From the NCBI RefSeq assembly GCF_914484835.1, contig NZ_CAJZAR010000088.1:22921-86920 (forward strand): DNA of 64,000 bases. Reading direction: 5' to 3'. The position numbers and the translations under genes were made by a program. The notes beneath the pieces are model-generated. The model was given only the letters and a program-made list of their open reading frames with translations, was not told where the DNA came from and searched no databases. Of this stretch, positions 36,588 through 44,263 are shown one piece after another. The first letter of the stretch is position 1, and every line of letters starts with the position of its first letter. The stretch comes from Paraburkholderia tropica. Lineage in GTDB: Bacteria > Pseudomonadota > Gammaproteobacteria > Burkholderiales > Burkholderiaceae.

Positions 36588-36942
36588 GCGGCAATCTCGG
36601 TTCGGGCGGGGAGCGTGTGCGGCGCCCGGCAGACTTCATGCGGATGATGCGTGGCGAAAGCGCACGGAGCGCAGCGAGCGAGGGGAACGCAGGGAGTCCA
36701 CACGCAGGCGCGCACAACAAAACACAATGAAACGGACGTGCGAAATCCCGATCGTATCCGAACTGAAAGCCAGTTGTCTCCCGGAAAATACACCGCCCCG
36801 TTTGCGGATGACAAACCGCCTGGGCTGCGTGATACTGCTTCGCGCGAAACGCCCGCCCAGATCGGCCAGCGGAGCGAATCGCCAGTACGCAGTGCCCATT
36901 TACAACGTGCCGGTCATATTTGTCAGGTTTGGGGAACATCAG
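36588..36942. other. 355-bp intergenic region with no recognised gene
   Basis: Divergent promoter region of the DMT transporter and the small secreted protein. A TGACAA with GATACT at 16 bp spacing (about 36805-36832) is a weak promoter candidate on the + strand. I see no coding or RNA feature. Confidence 0.4.
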
Positions 36943-37164
36943 ATGAAAAAGACTCTCGCCTCGCTTATCGCAGCATCCGTCGCACTGATTTCGGTTTCGG
37001 CTATTGCCCAGGAAGCTTCGGCGCCCGCCGCTGCCGCACCGGCAGCCAGCGCACCGGCCAAGGCCAAGAAGCATCACAAGGAGCTCAAGCACCATGGCAA
37101 GCGCGCCAAGGTCGAGGAAGCCGCTTCGGCTGCCGGCACGAGCGACAAGGGCACGCAGAACTAA
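36943..37164 (+). CDS. Small secreted Ala/Lys-rich protein
   Basis: 73 aa. Signal peptide MKKTLASLIAASVALISVSAIAQ, then a low-complexity AAP/Ala stretch and a basic KAKKHHKELKHHGKRAK segment. No known domain. Resembles small basic periplasmic proteins of Burkholderia; function unknown. ATG 36943 is weakly supported by GGGGAA nearby. A terminator follows at 37209. Confidence 0.7.
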   Translation: MKKTLASLIAASVALISVSAIAQEASAPAAAAPAASAPAKAKKHHKELKHHGKRAKVEEAASAAGTSDKGTQN

Positions 37165-37208
37165 GCGGCTGCGCGGCTTGTCCGCGTGACGCAGTCCTTG
37201 CAGCAAAG

Positions 37209-37240
37209 AAAAAAGCCAGAGCATTGCTCTGGCTTTTTTT
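37209..37240. terminator. Rho-independent terminator
   Basis: AAAAAAGCCAGAGC-ATT-GCTCTGGCTTTTTT (37209-37239), a perfect stem with T-run. Lies between the small secreted protein (+) and the small minus-strand gene, and can serve both. Confidence 0.9.
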
Positions 37241-37262
37241 GTCCCTTTTTATTGCGTGCGGC

Positions 37263-37538
37263 TTACTTCGCGAGGCCGGCTTCGAGCAGTTCGGTCAGCA
37301 GACCCGTCATGCCTTCGGGATGCTGCTCGGCGCGCGTCTTGAGCTTCGCCACGAGATCGGCGTTGAGCTTGCAGGCGAACGGCACGAGACCCGCGGCCTG
37401 ATCGAGCTTGCGCTGCTCGCGGCGGTCGAGCGGCGCGTCGGACGAAGCCTTGCCGAAGCGGTCGGGGCTGGCCTTGTGGGTGCTTTGCATCAATTTCAGC
37501 GCCTTGTTTTTCTCAAGGTCGAACTTCTTCATGGCCAT
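37263..37538 (-). CDS. Small hypothetical protein, possible ribbon-helix-helix type
   Basis: 91-aa protein. Charged N-terminal half (KKFDLEKNKALKLMQSTHKA, DRREQRKL), then VPFACKLNADLVAKLKTRAE and GMTGLLTELLEAGLAK. The strand-helix-helix pattern of the C-terminal half resembles ribbon-helix-helix DNA-binding proteins, but this is a pattern guess. The open frame continues upstream in the antisense of the Mut7-C gene; ATG 37538 is the sensible start. About 110 bp downstream of the Mut7-C gene on the same strand. Confidence 0.65.
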   Translation of the reverse strand: MAMKKFDLEKNKALKLMQSTHKASPDRFGKASSDAPLDRREQRKLDQAAGLVPFACKLNADLVAKLKTRAEQHPEGMTGLLTELLEAGLAK

Positions 37539-37621
37539 GGTTGCGGCTCCAGAGTTGGGCGGTGGCGCGCATTGTACGCAAACCCGAACGCGCGTCCATC
37601 GCGGCGCTTGGCTCGGGTTGT

Positions 37622-37657
37622 TCAGTTCGCTCAGGTTGCTCAGGTTGTTCAGGTTGG
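37622..37657. repeat. 9-bp minisatellite at the 3' end of the Mut7-C gene
   Basis: Three near-identical units TCAGGTTGC, TCAGGTTGT, TCAGGTTGG (37631-37657) plus a degenerate first unit (37622). The Mut7-C stop codon (37649-37651 on +) lies inside the array. Confidence 0.6.
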
Positions 37658-38461
37658 TAGAGCGGTGCCGTCTCCGGCGGCGGGTTCGTCGGTGGAGGGG
37701 AGTTCGGTCGTCGGCTTGCCCGTGACGTCGTCGATCAGCGTGCGCATGCGGCGCCAGTGCGAGCCTTCCCAGAACACGCGCCGGCAAACGTCGCAGGTCA
37801 CGAAGCGCGTATGGCGCTCGAATACGCCGGGCGGCACGCGCGCGCTGACCTCGTCGCGCGCGATGCGCCGCAGCGGCGCGTTGCACATCAGACACAGCCG
37901 GAACGGCCGCGCGCTCGCGGCCAGATCGAGCCGCTCGACCATTTCGTCGAGTTGCGCGCGCGGCTTGAGCGCGCGCACGTAGCAGCCGTGCGTGATGCCG
38001 CGCCGCTTGAGCAACTCGCGGTCGCGCGTGAGGACGATGCGGTGTTCGGCGGCGGCCAGCGCCTCGATGGCGTCGTCGGCGAAATGGTTGTCGTAGAGCG
38101 TGTCGAAGCCCGCGAGCCGCAGCAGCTGCGCGAGGCCGCCCAGATGCGCGTCGGCGATGAAGCGCGGCTCGCGCAGCGGCGCGGCGCGCACGCGCAGCAA
38201 GGGGCGGATATCGAGCGCCTCGAACTTCGGATAGACGGCCACGCGGTCGCCGTCGGCGAGCGGATGCTCGAAACCCACCGATTCGCCGTTCACGAGAATC
38301 AGCTCGACTTCGGTGTGCGGCACGCCGAGCGCTTCGATCATGTGCTTGGCCGTGGCGTCGCGCGCGCACGCGCAGCGGAAGTCGCGCCGGCGCAGCGGTC
38401 TCGCGAGGAAGTCGTTGAGCTCCTCGTAAAAGCGGAAGGTGGCGGTGACGGCGGGGCGCAT
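37649..38461 (-). CDS. Mut7-C RNase-like protein with N-terminal ubiquitin-like domain
   Basis: 270 aa. Residues about 1-80 resemble the Mut7-C ubiquitin domain (TATFRFYEELNDFLARPLRR to DGDRVAVYPKFEALD). A PIN-like Mut7-C domain follows: RFIADAHLGGLAQLLRLAGFDTLYDNHFADD with Asp residues for metal binding, then IVLTRDRELLKRRG. A zinc-ribbon-like end carries CLMC and CDVC. Predicted RNase, cytosolic, substrate unknown. The gene ends in a 9-bp repeat tract; its start is divergent from the HIBADH-family gene. Confidence 0.87.
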   Translation of the reverse strand: MRPAVTATFRFYEELNDFLARPLRRRDFRCACARDATAKHMIEALGVPHTEVELILVNGESVGFEHPLADGDRVAVYPKFEALDIRPLLRVRAAPLREPRFIADAHLGGLAQLLRLAGFDTLYDNHFADDAIEALAAAEHRIVLTRDRELLKRRGITHGCYVRALKPRAQLDEMVERLDLAASARPFRLCLMCNAPLRRIARDEVSARVPPGVFERHTRFVTCDVCRRVFWEGSHWRRMRTLIDDVTGKPTTELPSTDEPAAGDGTALPT

Positions 38462-38547
38462 GCCGGCCAGTATGGCACTGCTCCCGGCACGCTGCAGAGG
38501 CCGCGGCGCTGTGCTTTACTGCCGGTTCTCACTACAAGGAGCATGTG

Positions 38548-39423
38548 ATGGACATCGGCTTTATCGGCCTCGGCGAAATGGGCGGCGCGATGGTCGCCAA
38601 CCTGCTGAAAGCGGGACATACGGTGCGGGTCTGGAACCGCACGGCGGCGAAGGCCGAGGCGCTGGCCGCCGCCGGGGCGCGCGTGGTCGCCACGCCGGCC
38701 GAGGCCTTCGCGGGCGACGCCGTGCTCTCGATGCTCGCCGACGACGCGGCCACGCGCGAAGTGATCGCCGACGCGCTGCTCGCCGGCGCCGCGCGCGGCC
38801 TCGTGCACGTGAACATGGCGACGATTTCGGTCGCGCTCGCCGAAACGCTCGCGCGCGAGCACGCCGAACGCGGCCTGCATTACGTGGCGGCCCCGGTGCT
38901 CGGTCGGCCCGACGCGGCCGCGGCGGCGAAACTGACGATCGTCGCGGCAGGCGCGGCCGAGGCCATCGACCGCGCGCAGCCGCTGTTCGACGCGATCGGC
39001 CAGAAGACCTGGCGTATCGGCGCGCTGGCGCCGCAGGCCAACGTGATGAAACTGGCGGCGAACTTCATGCTGGCGGCGGCCGTGGAGACGCTCGGCGAGG
39101 CGGCGGCGCTGCTCGGCGGACATGGCGTCGCGATGCGCGATTTTCTCGACGTCGTGACCAGCGGGCCGTTTCCGGGGCCGGTCTACGCGGGCTACGGCGG
39201 CATGATCGCCGAGGGCCGCTACGAGCCCGCGCTGTTCAAGGCGCGCCTCGGGCTCAAGGACGTGCGGCTCGCGCTGGCGGCCGCCGATTCCGTCTCGACG
39301 CCGCTGCCGGTCGCGAGCGTGGTGCGCGACAGCCTGCTCGAAGCGATTGCGCACGGCGACGGCGACCGCGACTTCGCGGTGCTCGGCAAGGTCGCGGCGC
39401 GGCGCGCGGGGCGAGGCGACTGA
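38548..39423 (+). CDS. NAD(P)-dependent 3-hydroxyisobutyrate dehydrogenase-family oxidoreductase
   Basis: 291-aa beta-hydroxyacid dehydrogenase. Rossmann motif GFIGLGEMGGAMVANLLKAGH, then VLSMLADD, the substrate-binding HVNMATIS and the catalytic Lys in NVMKLAANFMLAA. Reduces or oxidises small hydroxy acids; substrate undetermined. ATG 38548 is preferred over GTG 38545 because AAGGAG lies 6 nt before it. Monocistronic in appearance. Confidence 0.9.
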   Translation: MDIGFIGLGEMGGAMVANLLKAGHTVRVWNRTAAKAEALAAAGARVVATPAEAFAGDAVLSMLADDAATREVIADALLAGAARGLVHVNMATISVALAETLAREHAERGLHYVAAPVLGRPDAAAAAKLTIVAAGAAEAIDRAQPLFDAIGQKTWRIGALAPQANVMKLAANFMLAAAVETLGEAAALLGGHGVAMRDFLDVVTSGPFPGPVYAGYGGMIAEGRYEPALFKARLGLKDVRLALAAADSVSTPLPVASVVRDSLLEAIAHGDGDRDFAVLGKVAARRAGRGD

Positions 39424-39712
39424 GCGTCGTGCCGTCTGATGCGGATGCGCGGCCGCGCGCGCGGGTGATTCGGGCCAATCGGATCATTTGGGGCGTGAGC
39501 ACGGGAGCTTGCCGCCCTCGGCGCGGGTCGAAATTATCAGACGACCGCGTGCTGACGCACACAGTCCGTCCGTGCGCCTGTGCAAAATGTGGGACAGAAC
39601 GCGGCGGGCGCATTCTGCGCATTGAGCGTTGTCAGCGAACGCGCGCCGGGCAGCGCGCTCACCACATCATCGGGACGAGGTCGATGCCAACGAGCAGTCA
39701 GGGAGACGGCGG

Positions 39713-40084
39713 ATGGAAACGCGCATCCTGATCGCCGACAACGACGAAAAATCGCTGGCGGGACTCGGCACCTTGCTGGCCGATCTCCAGTACGCGACGG
39801 CGCTGGCCCGCACGCTGGACGACGCCGTCGAGTCGGCCGCGCGGTTCGCGCCCGACGTGGCGATCGTCGCGCTGTCGCTGGCCGCGAACGACGATTTCGC
39901 CGCGCTCGTGCAGCGGCTGCGCGAGGCTTGCGCGACGCCGCGCATGCCGCTGCTGATCGCGCTGGGCGGCTGGGGCGAATCGCAGCATCGCGACGCGGCG
40001 ATTGCGGCCGGCTTCGACGTCCACCTCGTGCGCCCGGTCGGGCTCGACCAGCTCACCTTCATTCTTTCGATGATCGGCGGCTAA
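39713..40084 (+). CDS. Stand-alone receiver-domain protein with degenerate phosphorylation site
   Basis: 123 aa; a CheY-like fold only. RILIADNDEKS has the acidic pair (D9, D11), but the phospho-acceptor Asp position in PDVAIVALSL is Ala (A53). The switch Thr/Ser position in LLIALGGWGES is Gly (G85) and the conserved Lys in HLVRPVGLDQL is Arg (R107). It is therefore predicted to bind partners independently of phosphorylation. ATG 39713 is chosen by the fold and a GGAGACGGCGG upstream. No cognate kinase is nearby. Confidence 0.8.
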   Translation: METRILIADNDEKSLAGLGTLLADLQYATALARTLDDAVESAARFAPDVAIVALSLAANDDFAALVQRLREACATPRMPLLIALGGWGESQHRDAAIAAGFDVHLVRPVGLDQLTFILSMIGG

Positions 40085-40210
40085 GCCGTTTGGCGCGGCG
40101 ACGCGGCCGTTTCTCGTCCCGTGTCCATCCCTCCAGACCCTCTCCGGGTAATTCAGGACGCGTATTCTGTTGCTAAATCGCAACGTTCAGGGTCCACACT
40201 ACTTTACATG

Positions 40211-40239
40211 TTGCGTCGCACCAAGTAGTTCGCTATACT
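40211..40239 (+). promoter_or_regulatory. Strong sigma70-type promoter of candidate small RNA
   Basis: TTGCGT (40211-40216), exactly 17 bp, TATACT (40234-40239). Located in a region with no credible protein gene. Confidence 0.65.
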
Positions 40240-40245
40240 TCACCT

Positions 40246-40308
40246 TGTCTCCTCCATGTCTCCTCTGATATGGATTCAGCCCGCCAAACATGGCGGGCTT
40301 TTTTTTGC
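40246..40308 (+). ncRNA. Candidate trans-acting small RNA with anti-Shine-Dalgarno-like repeats
   Basis: From the expected start (about 40246) to a terminator (AGCCCGCCA-AACA-TGGCGGGCT, 40278-40299, then nine T) is about 60 nt. The leader contains TCTCCTCC (40249-40256) and TCTCCTC (near 40260), separated by ATG, which can pair with purine-rich ribosome sites. The terminator belongs to this unit: the nearest + strand gene ends 190 bp upstream with the promoter between. Small RNAs with UCCC/CCUCC seeds are known in Burkholderia and alphaproteobacteria. The alternative is an unrecognised leader RNA. Confidence 0.6.
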
Positions 40309-40349
40309 CTGTACGGTTTGTGCGCTTCGTTCGTACATCGCGCGGGCAT

Positions 40350-40384
40350 AAAAAAACCGGCTCTTGCGAAGCCGGTTTTTTTTT
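40350..40384. terminator. Bidirectional terminator between the candidate sRNA and argC
   Basis: AAAAAACCGGCT (40351-40362) with AGCCGGTTTTTT (40370-40381), loop CTTGCGA-like, both flanks A/T-rich. On the minus strand it lies 28 bp after the argC stop and ends that gene. Confidence 0.88.
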
Positions 40385-40411
40385 GCGCCGCGACAATCGC
40401 GGTGCGGGGCC

Positions 40412-41359
40412 CTACGCCTTCAGGCCGCTGTCTTCCGCTGCGCCGATCGCGAGGTTCATACACTGGATCGCCGCGCCGGACGCGCCCTTGCCGAGGTTGT
40501 CGAGGCGCGCGACCGTGACGAACTGCTCGTCGTTGCCGAACACGAACAGGTCGACGCGGTTGGTGTCGTTGTTCGCCTGCACGTCGAACATGCCGGCGTC
40601 GAGGTTCTCATCGGCGTTGAACGGCATCACGCGCACGAACTTCTCGCCCGCGTAGTACTCGCTGTAGAGCGCGAGCACGTCCTGCGGCGTGGCGCGGCGC
40701 GTGAGCTGCTCCGGCGAAAAATAGGTCGTGACCGCGAGACCCTTGTAGAACGGGCCGACGATCGGCGTGAACACCGGCGCCTGCTTGAGGCCGCCGTGGA
40801 AGGCCATTTCCGGCAGATGCTTGTGCGTGAGGCTGAGCGCGTAGGGGCGCGGGCTCATCAGCTTCTCGTTGCCGCCGGCTTCGTACTCCGCAATCATCTT
40901 CTTGCCGCCGCCGCTGTAGCCGGTCAGCGAGTAGCTGTGCGCCGCGAAACCGGGCGCGACCAGACCGGCCTCGACGAGCGGGCGCATCGCCAGCACGAAC
41001 GCCGAGGCGTGGCAGCCCGGCACCGCGATGCGCTTCGACGCGCGGACCTTCTCGCGCTGCGCGCGGGTCAGTTCGGGCAGGCCGTAGGCCCAGTCGGCCT
41101 GCGTGCGGAAGGCCGTGCTCGCGTCGATCAGCACCGTGCGGTCGTTCTCGACCAGCGAAGCCGATTCGCGCGAGGCGACATCCGGCAGGCACAGGAAGGT
41201 CACGTCCGACGCGTTGATGAGACGACGGCGTTCCTCGACGTCCTTGCGCTGGGCCTCGTCGATCCGCAGGATCTCGACGTCGGCGCGCTGCGACAGGTAT
41301 TCGAAAATCTTCAGGCCGGTCGTGCCTTCCTGTCCGTCGACAAAAACTTTCGTGCTCAT
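40412..41359 (-). CDS. argC: N-acetyl-gamma-glutamyl-phosphate reductase
   Basis: Arginine biosynthesis, third step; 315 aa, the short type-2 ArgC. N-terminus KVFVDGQEGTTGLKIFEYL is the NADP-binding region; the catalytic Cys is C116 in VPGCHASAF; HKHLPEM contains the conserved His region. ATG 41359 has GAGAG 5-8 nt upstream. No other arg genes are in the window. Confidence 0.95.
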   Translation of the reverse strand: MSTKVFVDGQEGTTGLKIFEYLSQRADVEILRIDEAQRKDVEERRRLINASDVTFLCLPDVASRESASLVENDRTVLIDASTAFRTQADWAYGLPELTRAQREKVRASKRIAVPGCHASAFVLAMRPLVEAGLVAPGFAAHSYSLTGYSGGGKKMIAEYEAGGNEKLMSPRPYALSLTHKHLPEMAFHGGLKQAPVFTPIVGPFYKGLAVTTYFSPEQLTRRATPQDVLALYSEYYAGEKFVRVMPFNADENLDAGMFDVQANNDTNRVDLFVFGNDEQFVTVARLDNLGKGASGAAIQCMNLAIGAAEDSGLKA

Positions 41360-41443
41360 CTCGCTCTCTCTGAAACGCGGGGATTGCGGGCGCCGCCTGC
41401 CGCGCAGCACGATTCGCTGCGCGCTCACCGATGGGGCGCGGGA

Positions 41444-41461
41444 ACGGTATTTTAAGACCGT
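41444..41461 (-). promoter_or_regulatory. Candidate argC promoter -10 within an inverted repeat
   Basis: On the minus strand TAAAAT lies inside ACGGT...ACCGT (41444-41461). The -35 is poor. The core TAAAATACCG also occurs upstream of pyrE (45126-45135 on the minus strand). Confidence 0.4.
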
Positions 41462-41653
41462 ATGCCGTTGCACGTGTGACGCTGGCCGGAAAAAAATCAG
41501 GCGTTACCCGTAGATCGGCTTAGAGAGGAGGCCGAAGAGGAGGCCGAATCGGGGATCGGGGGCGCGAACGCCCGTCAGGACGTTCGCTTGGCGAACCGGA
41601 AATCGGCGCTCGATCCGCGCTTGAACGCTGCTTGATCGGTGCTTGATTCGCGT

Positions 41654-42235
41654 TTATGCCGCAGCCGCGCGCCCGGCGAGCCAGCGCGCCGTGACCGCCG
41701 CGACACGCGCGCCGAAGGCCTTCGCGGTTTCGAGGTCGCCGGCGGGCGGCGCTTCGTCGGGCGAGGCGTCGGCGGGCGATTGCGCGAGCAGGCCCGTGAA
41801 GCCGCCGACGAAGTTCAGGTCGTTGCGCGTGGCCGCCTTCGTGTTGGACGGCATCATGCCCGTGCCGGTCCAGATCATGCTGTGCTGCATCGCCAGCGTT
41901 ACGAAGTACTGAATGGTCGAGAACTTGTCGCCGTTCATCGTCGCCGAATTGGTGAAGCCCGCCGCGATCTTGTCCTTCCACTTCTGCGTGAACCAGGCTT
42001 TCGAGCTTGCGTCGGCGAACTTCTTGAAGTCGGCGGACGGCCCGCCCATGTAGGTCGGCGCGCCGAACACGATGGCGTCGGCGGCATCAAGCTCCGCCCA
42101 GCCCGCATCGTCGATGTCGGCGACGGCGATCAGCGTGGCGTGCGCGCCCGCGGCCTGCACGCCCGCGTGCACGGCATCGGCGAGTTTCTTCGTGTGGCCG
42201 TAGCCGCTGTGATACGCAATGACGATCCGGGACAT
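41654..42235 (-). CDS. Flavodoxin/WrbA-like NAD(P)H-dependent oxidoreductase
   Basis: 193-aa flavodoxin-fold protein. FMN-phosphate loop YHSGYGHTKKLADAV at residues 9-23, then AIVFGAPTYMGGPSADFKKF, the isoalloxazine loop. GFTNSATMNGDKFST resembles WrbA. Likely a quinone or nitro reductase. ATG 42235 fits the family N-terminus MSRIVIAYHSG. Tandem 12-bp GAGGAGGCCGAA repeats (41525-41548) lie downstream. Confidence 0.87.
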   Translation of the reverse strand: MSRIVIAYHSGYGHTKKLADAVHAGVQAAGAHATLIAVADIDDAGWAELDAADAIVFGAPTYMGGPSADFKKFADASSKAWFTQKWKDKIAAGFTNSATMNGDKFSTIQYFVTLAMQHSMIWTGTGMMPSNTKAATRNDLNFVGGFTGLLAQSPADASPDEAPPAGDLETAKAFGARVAAVTARWLAGRAAAA

Positions 42236-42460
42236 AACTGGCTCCAGTGAAGTTGAACGGCGAAGAACGACGGGAAAGCGCACGCGCGTGGCGTCGCGTC
42301 ATGGTAACCAGATCGGCGGCGCTTTCGCGCGCCGCGATGCGCATCGGGAAGAAGGAGAGTTTTTCGATGCGCGACGTAATCGCCGCGTAATACCGGGAAC
42401 GCACGGAGTGCGCGTCGTGCGCGGCGTCGCGCAACAAACGTTTGTAAAGGTTCGGTCTCC

Positions 42461-43075
42461 TCAGCGGCCGTAGGTGACCGTGAGCGTCGCGCTGCCGAGC
42501 GTGGCGCCTTCGATTTCGTGCTCGAACATCGTGCCGGGCCGGCCCGGGGCGAGCGCGAGCTTGTCGACGCGCAGCGCGTAGACGGTCACGACGTAGCGGT
42601 GCGGTTTGCCCGGCGGCGGGCAGGGTCCGCCGTAGCCCTCGCCGCCGAAGTCGTTGCGCGCCTCGATTGCGCCGAGTTTCTTCAGCGCGCCCGACGCGCT
42701 CGCGTTCTCGGGCAACGTGGCGACGCGCGCGGGAATGTCGGCGACGGCCCAGTGCCACCAGCCGCGCCCGGGCGAATCGGGATCGAAGACGGTGACGGCG
42801 AAGCTGCGCGTGCCCGCAGGCGCATTGCGCCAGCTCAATTGCGGCGAATGGTTGCGGCCTTCGCAGCCGCCTTCGTTGAAGACTTGCGCGGCGGCGGCCT
42901 CGCCGCCATCCTGCCAGTTCGTACTGCTCACGGCGAAATGGCCGGCAGCCTGCGCTTGCCCGCTCGCGCAGATCGACAGCAGCGCGACGCCGGCGAGCGC
43001 CGCCTTGACGGCTGTCACAGGAGCGCGCGCGATTGTCGTGGATGCGATCCCAGCGGTAACACGCCGATTACGCAT
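42461..43075 (-). CDS. YbhB/YbcL family (PEBP-like) periplasmic protein
   Basis: 204 aa with a signal peptide at 1-46 (ALAGVALLSICASGQAQA). The PEBP fold shows CEGRNHSPQLSWRNAPAGTRSFAVTVFDPDSPGRGWWHW and GYGGPCPPPGKPHRYVVTVYAL. Bacterial members bind small ligands or inhibit proteases; its role is unknown. ATG 43075 has GGAGA in front; the upstream open frame lacks family sequence. Confidence 0.9.
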   Translation of the reverse strand: MRNRRVTAGIASTTIARAPVTAVKAALAGVALLSICASGQAQAAGHFAVSSTNWQDGGEAAAAQVFNEGGCEGRNHSPQLSWRNAPAGTRSFAVTVFDPDSPGRGWWHWAVADIPARVATLPENASASGALKKLGAIEARNDFGGEGYGGPCPPPGKPHRYVVTVYALRVDKLALAPGRPGTMFEHEIEGATLGSATLTVTYGR

Positions 43076-43383
43076 GAGCCGGTTCTCCTGTATGTTGATC
43101 GAGTGCATCTCAGATATCTCCGACAGTGCGCGTGCGAATTGTGCGCCAGATCGAATTTCGTTCAATATAACGGTATTCCGATGATGTCTTTCGCCCGCGT
43201 GAGCACTTTGCGCAGGGGGAAATCGGCTATAGTCGCGAGCTTTTCTGCGTCGCCTGCAAGGCGATGCGAAGGCGCAGTAATCGGTCGGGATGGATGTCGG
43301 AGAGTGTCGGGAACGGGGTGTTCCGTAGGCGCGCGGGCAATCAGAAGTCAAGCACAAAGCAGGACTGCCTACACGGAGGGGTG
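43076..43383. other. 308-bp divergent intergenic region
   Basis: Between the PEBP-like gene and the RcsB-like regulator. TATAGT at 43228-43233 with TTTGCG 15 bp upstream is a weak + strand promoter; CGTTCAATATAACG near 43164 is a small inverted repeat. No gene is seen. Confidence 0.4.
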
Positions 43384-44082
43384 ATGCAGCAGCCAATCAG
43401 GGTTGTAGTCGCGGACGATCATCCGGTGATCTTGTTCGGCGCGGAGCATGCGCTGCTCAAGTTTCCCGGCATTCAGGTCGTCGCGCGGGCCCGTCAGTCC
43501 ACCGAACTGGTCAAGGCGCTGCAAACCACGCCCTGCGACGTCCTCGTCACCGATCTCGCCATGCCGGGCGGCCAGTACGGCGACGGCCTGCCGCTCATCG
43601 GCTATCTGCGGCGCAACTATCCCCAGATTCCCATCGTCGTCCTGACCATGCTCGAGAACGCCGCGCTGCTCAAGCGTCTGGGCGAACTCGGCGTGATCGC
43701 CGTCGTACACAAATCCGACGACCTGAGCCATATCGGCCTCGCGGTTCAGCACGTTAGCCGCAATCTCGAATATATGAGCCCGCAGGTGCGGGTCGCGCTC
43801 GATTCGCTGCGCATGAACAGCGGCGGCAAGAGCGAGGAGGTGATCCTCTCCAAGCGCGAACTCGAGGTGGTGCGGCTGTTCGTGTCGGGCATGACGATCA
43901 AGGAAATCTCGGAAAAGCTCAATCGCAGCATCAAGACCATCAGCACGCAGAAGAACACGGCCATGCGCAAGCTCGGGCTCGACCGCGACTCGGAGCTTTT
44001 TCAGTACGCGCAGAGCAACGGGCTGCTCAATCTGTCGTCGCATGTGCCGGACGAGGGCATGTCTGGCGGCAGCGCGACTTGA
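43384..44082 (+). CDS. RcsB-like response regulator (receiver plus LuxR-type HTH)
   Basis: 232 aa. Receiver 1-125: acidic D11/D12, phospho-acceptor D57 in VTDLAMPGGQYGDG, T89 region, K110. The LuxR-type HTH at about 155-205 has LSKRELEVVRLFVSGMTIKEISEKLNRS and KTISTQKNTAMRKLGL. MPGGQYGDG and the HTH are close to E. coli RcsB (MPGDKYGDG). ATG 43384 has GGAGGG at the right distance. No hybrid kinase (RcsC/RcsD-like) is nearby, so it is an orphan; targets may be envelope or capsule genes. Confidence 0.9.
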   Translation: MQQPIRVVVADDHPVILFGAEHALLKFPGIQVVARARQSTELVKALQTTPCDVLVTDLAMPGGQYGDGLPLIGYLRRNYPQIPIVVLTMLENAALLKRLGELGVIAVVHKSDDLSHIGLAVQHVSRNLEYMSPQVRVALDSLRMNSGGKSEEVILSKRELEVVRLFVSGMTIKEISEKLNRSIKTISTQKNTAMRKLGLDRDSELFQYAQSNGLLNLSSHVPDEGMSGGSAT

Positions 44083-44177
44083 GCGTGACTTCGGATGTGA
44101 GCTGAGCGCAAACGGGTTCGATCCGGGCTCAATCCAGGCTCAATCGCCGCCGGGTCGCCGATCCGCCCGGCAGCATG

Positions 44178-44214
44178 AAAAAAGGCCATCCGCCGTGAAG
44201 CGGATGGCCTTTTT
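44178..44214. terminator. Bidirectional terminator between the RcsB-like gene and pyrE
   Basis: AAAAAGGCCATCCGC (44179-44193) with GCGGATGGCC (44200-44209), then TTTTT; the minus strand has a matching T-run. Ends both converging transcripts. Confidence 0.9.
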
Positions 44215-44263
44215 AGCTTGCGCGCGCGAAACCTGCGAAGCGCGCGGCGTCTTGCTTGTCGCG

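Noticed and set aside
37004..37189. Alternative frame in the small secreted-protein gene
   Set aside because: It overlaps the signal-peptide-bearing frame, which is better supported.
37263..38461. Toxin-antitoxin module (Mut7-C and small gene)
   Set aside because: About 110 bp gap with no overlap, neither protein is a recognised toxin or antitoxin; kept only as a speculative finding.
40199..40463. Overlapping short ORFs on both strands around 40.2-40.5 kb
   Set aside because: They are low complexity or lysine-rich, cover two strong terminators and the candidate sRNA promoter, and have no ribosome site or recognisable domain; treated as chance.
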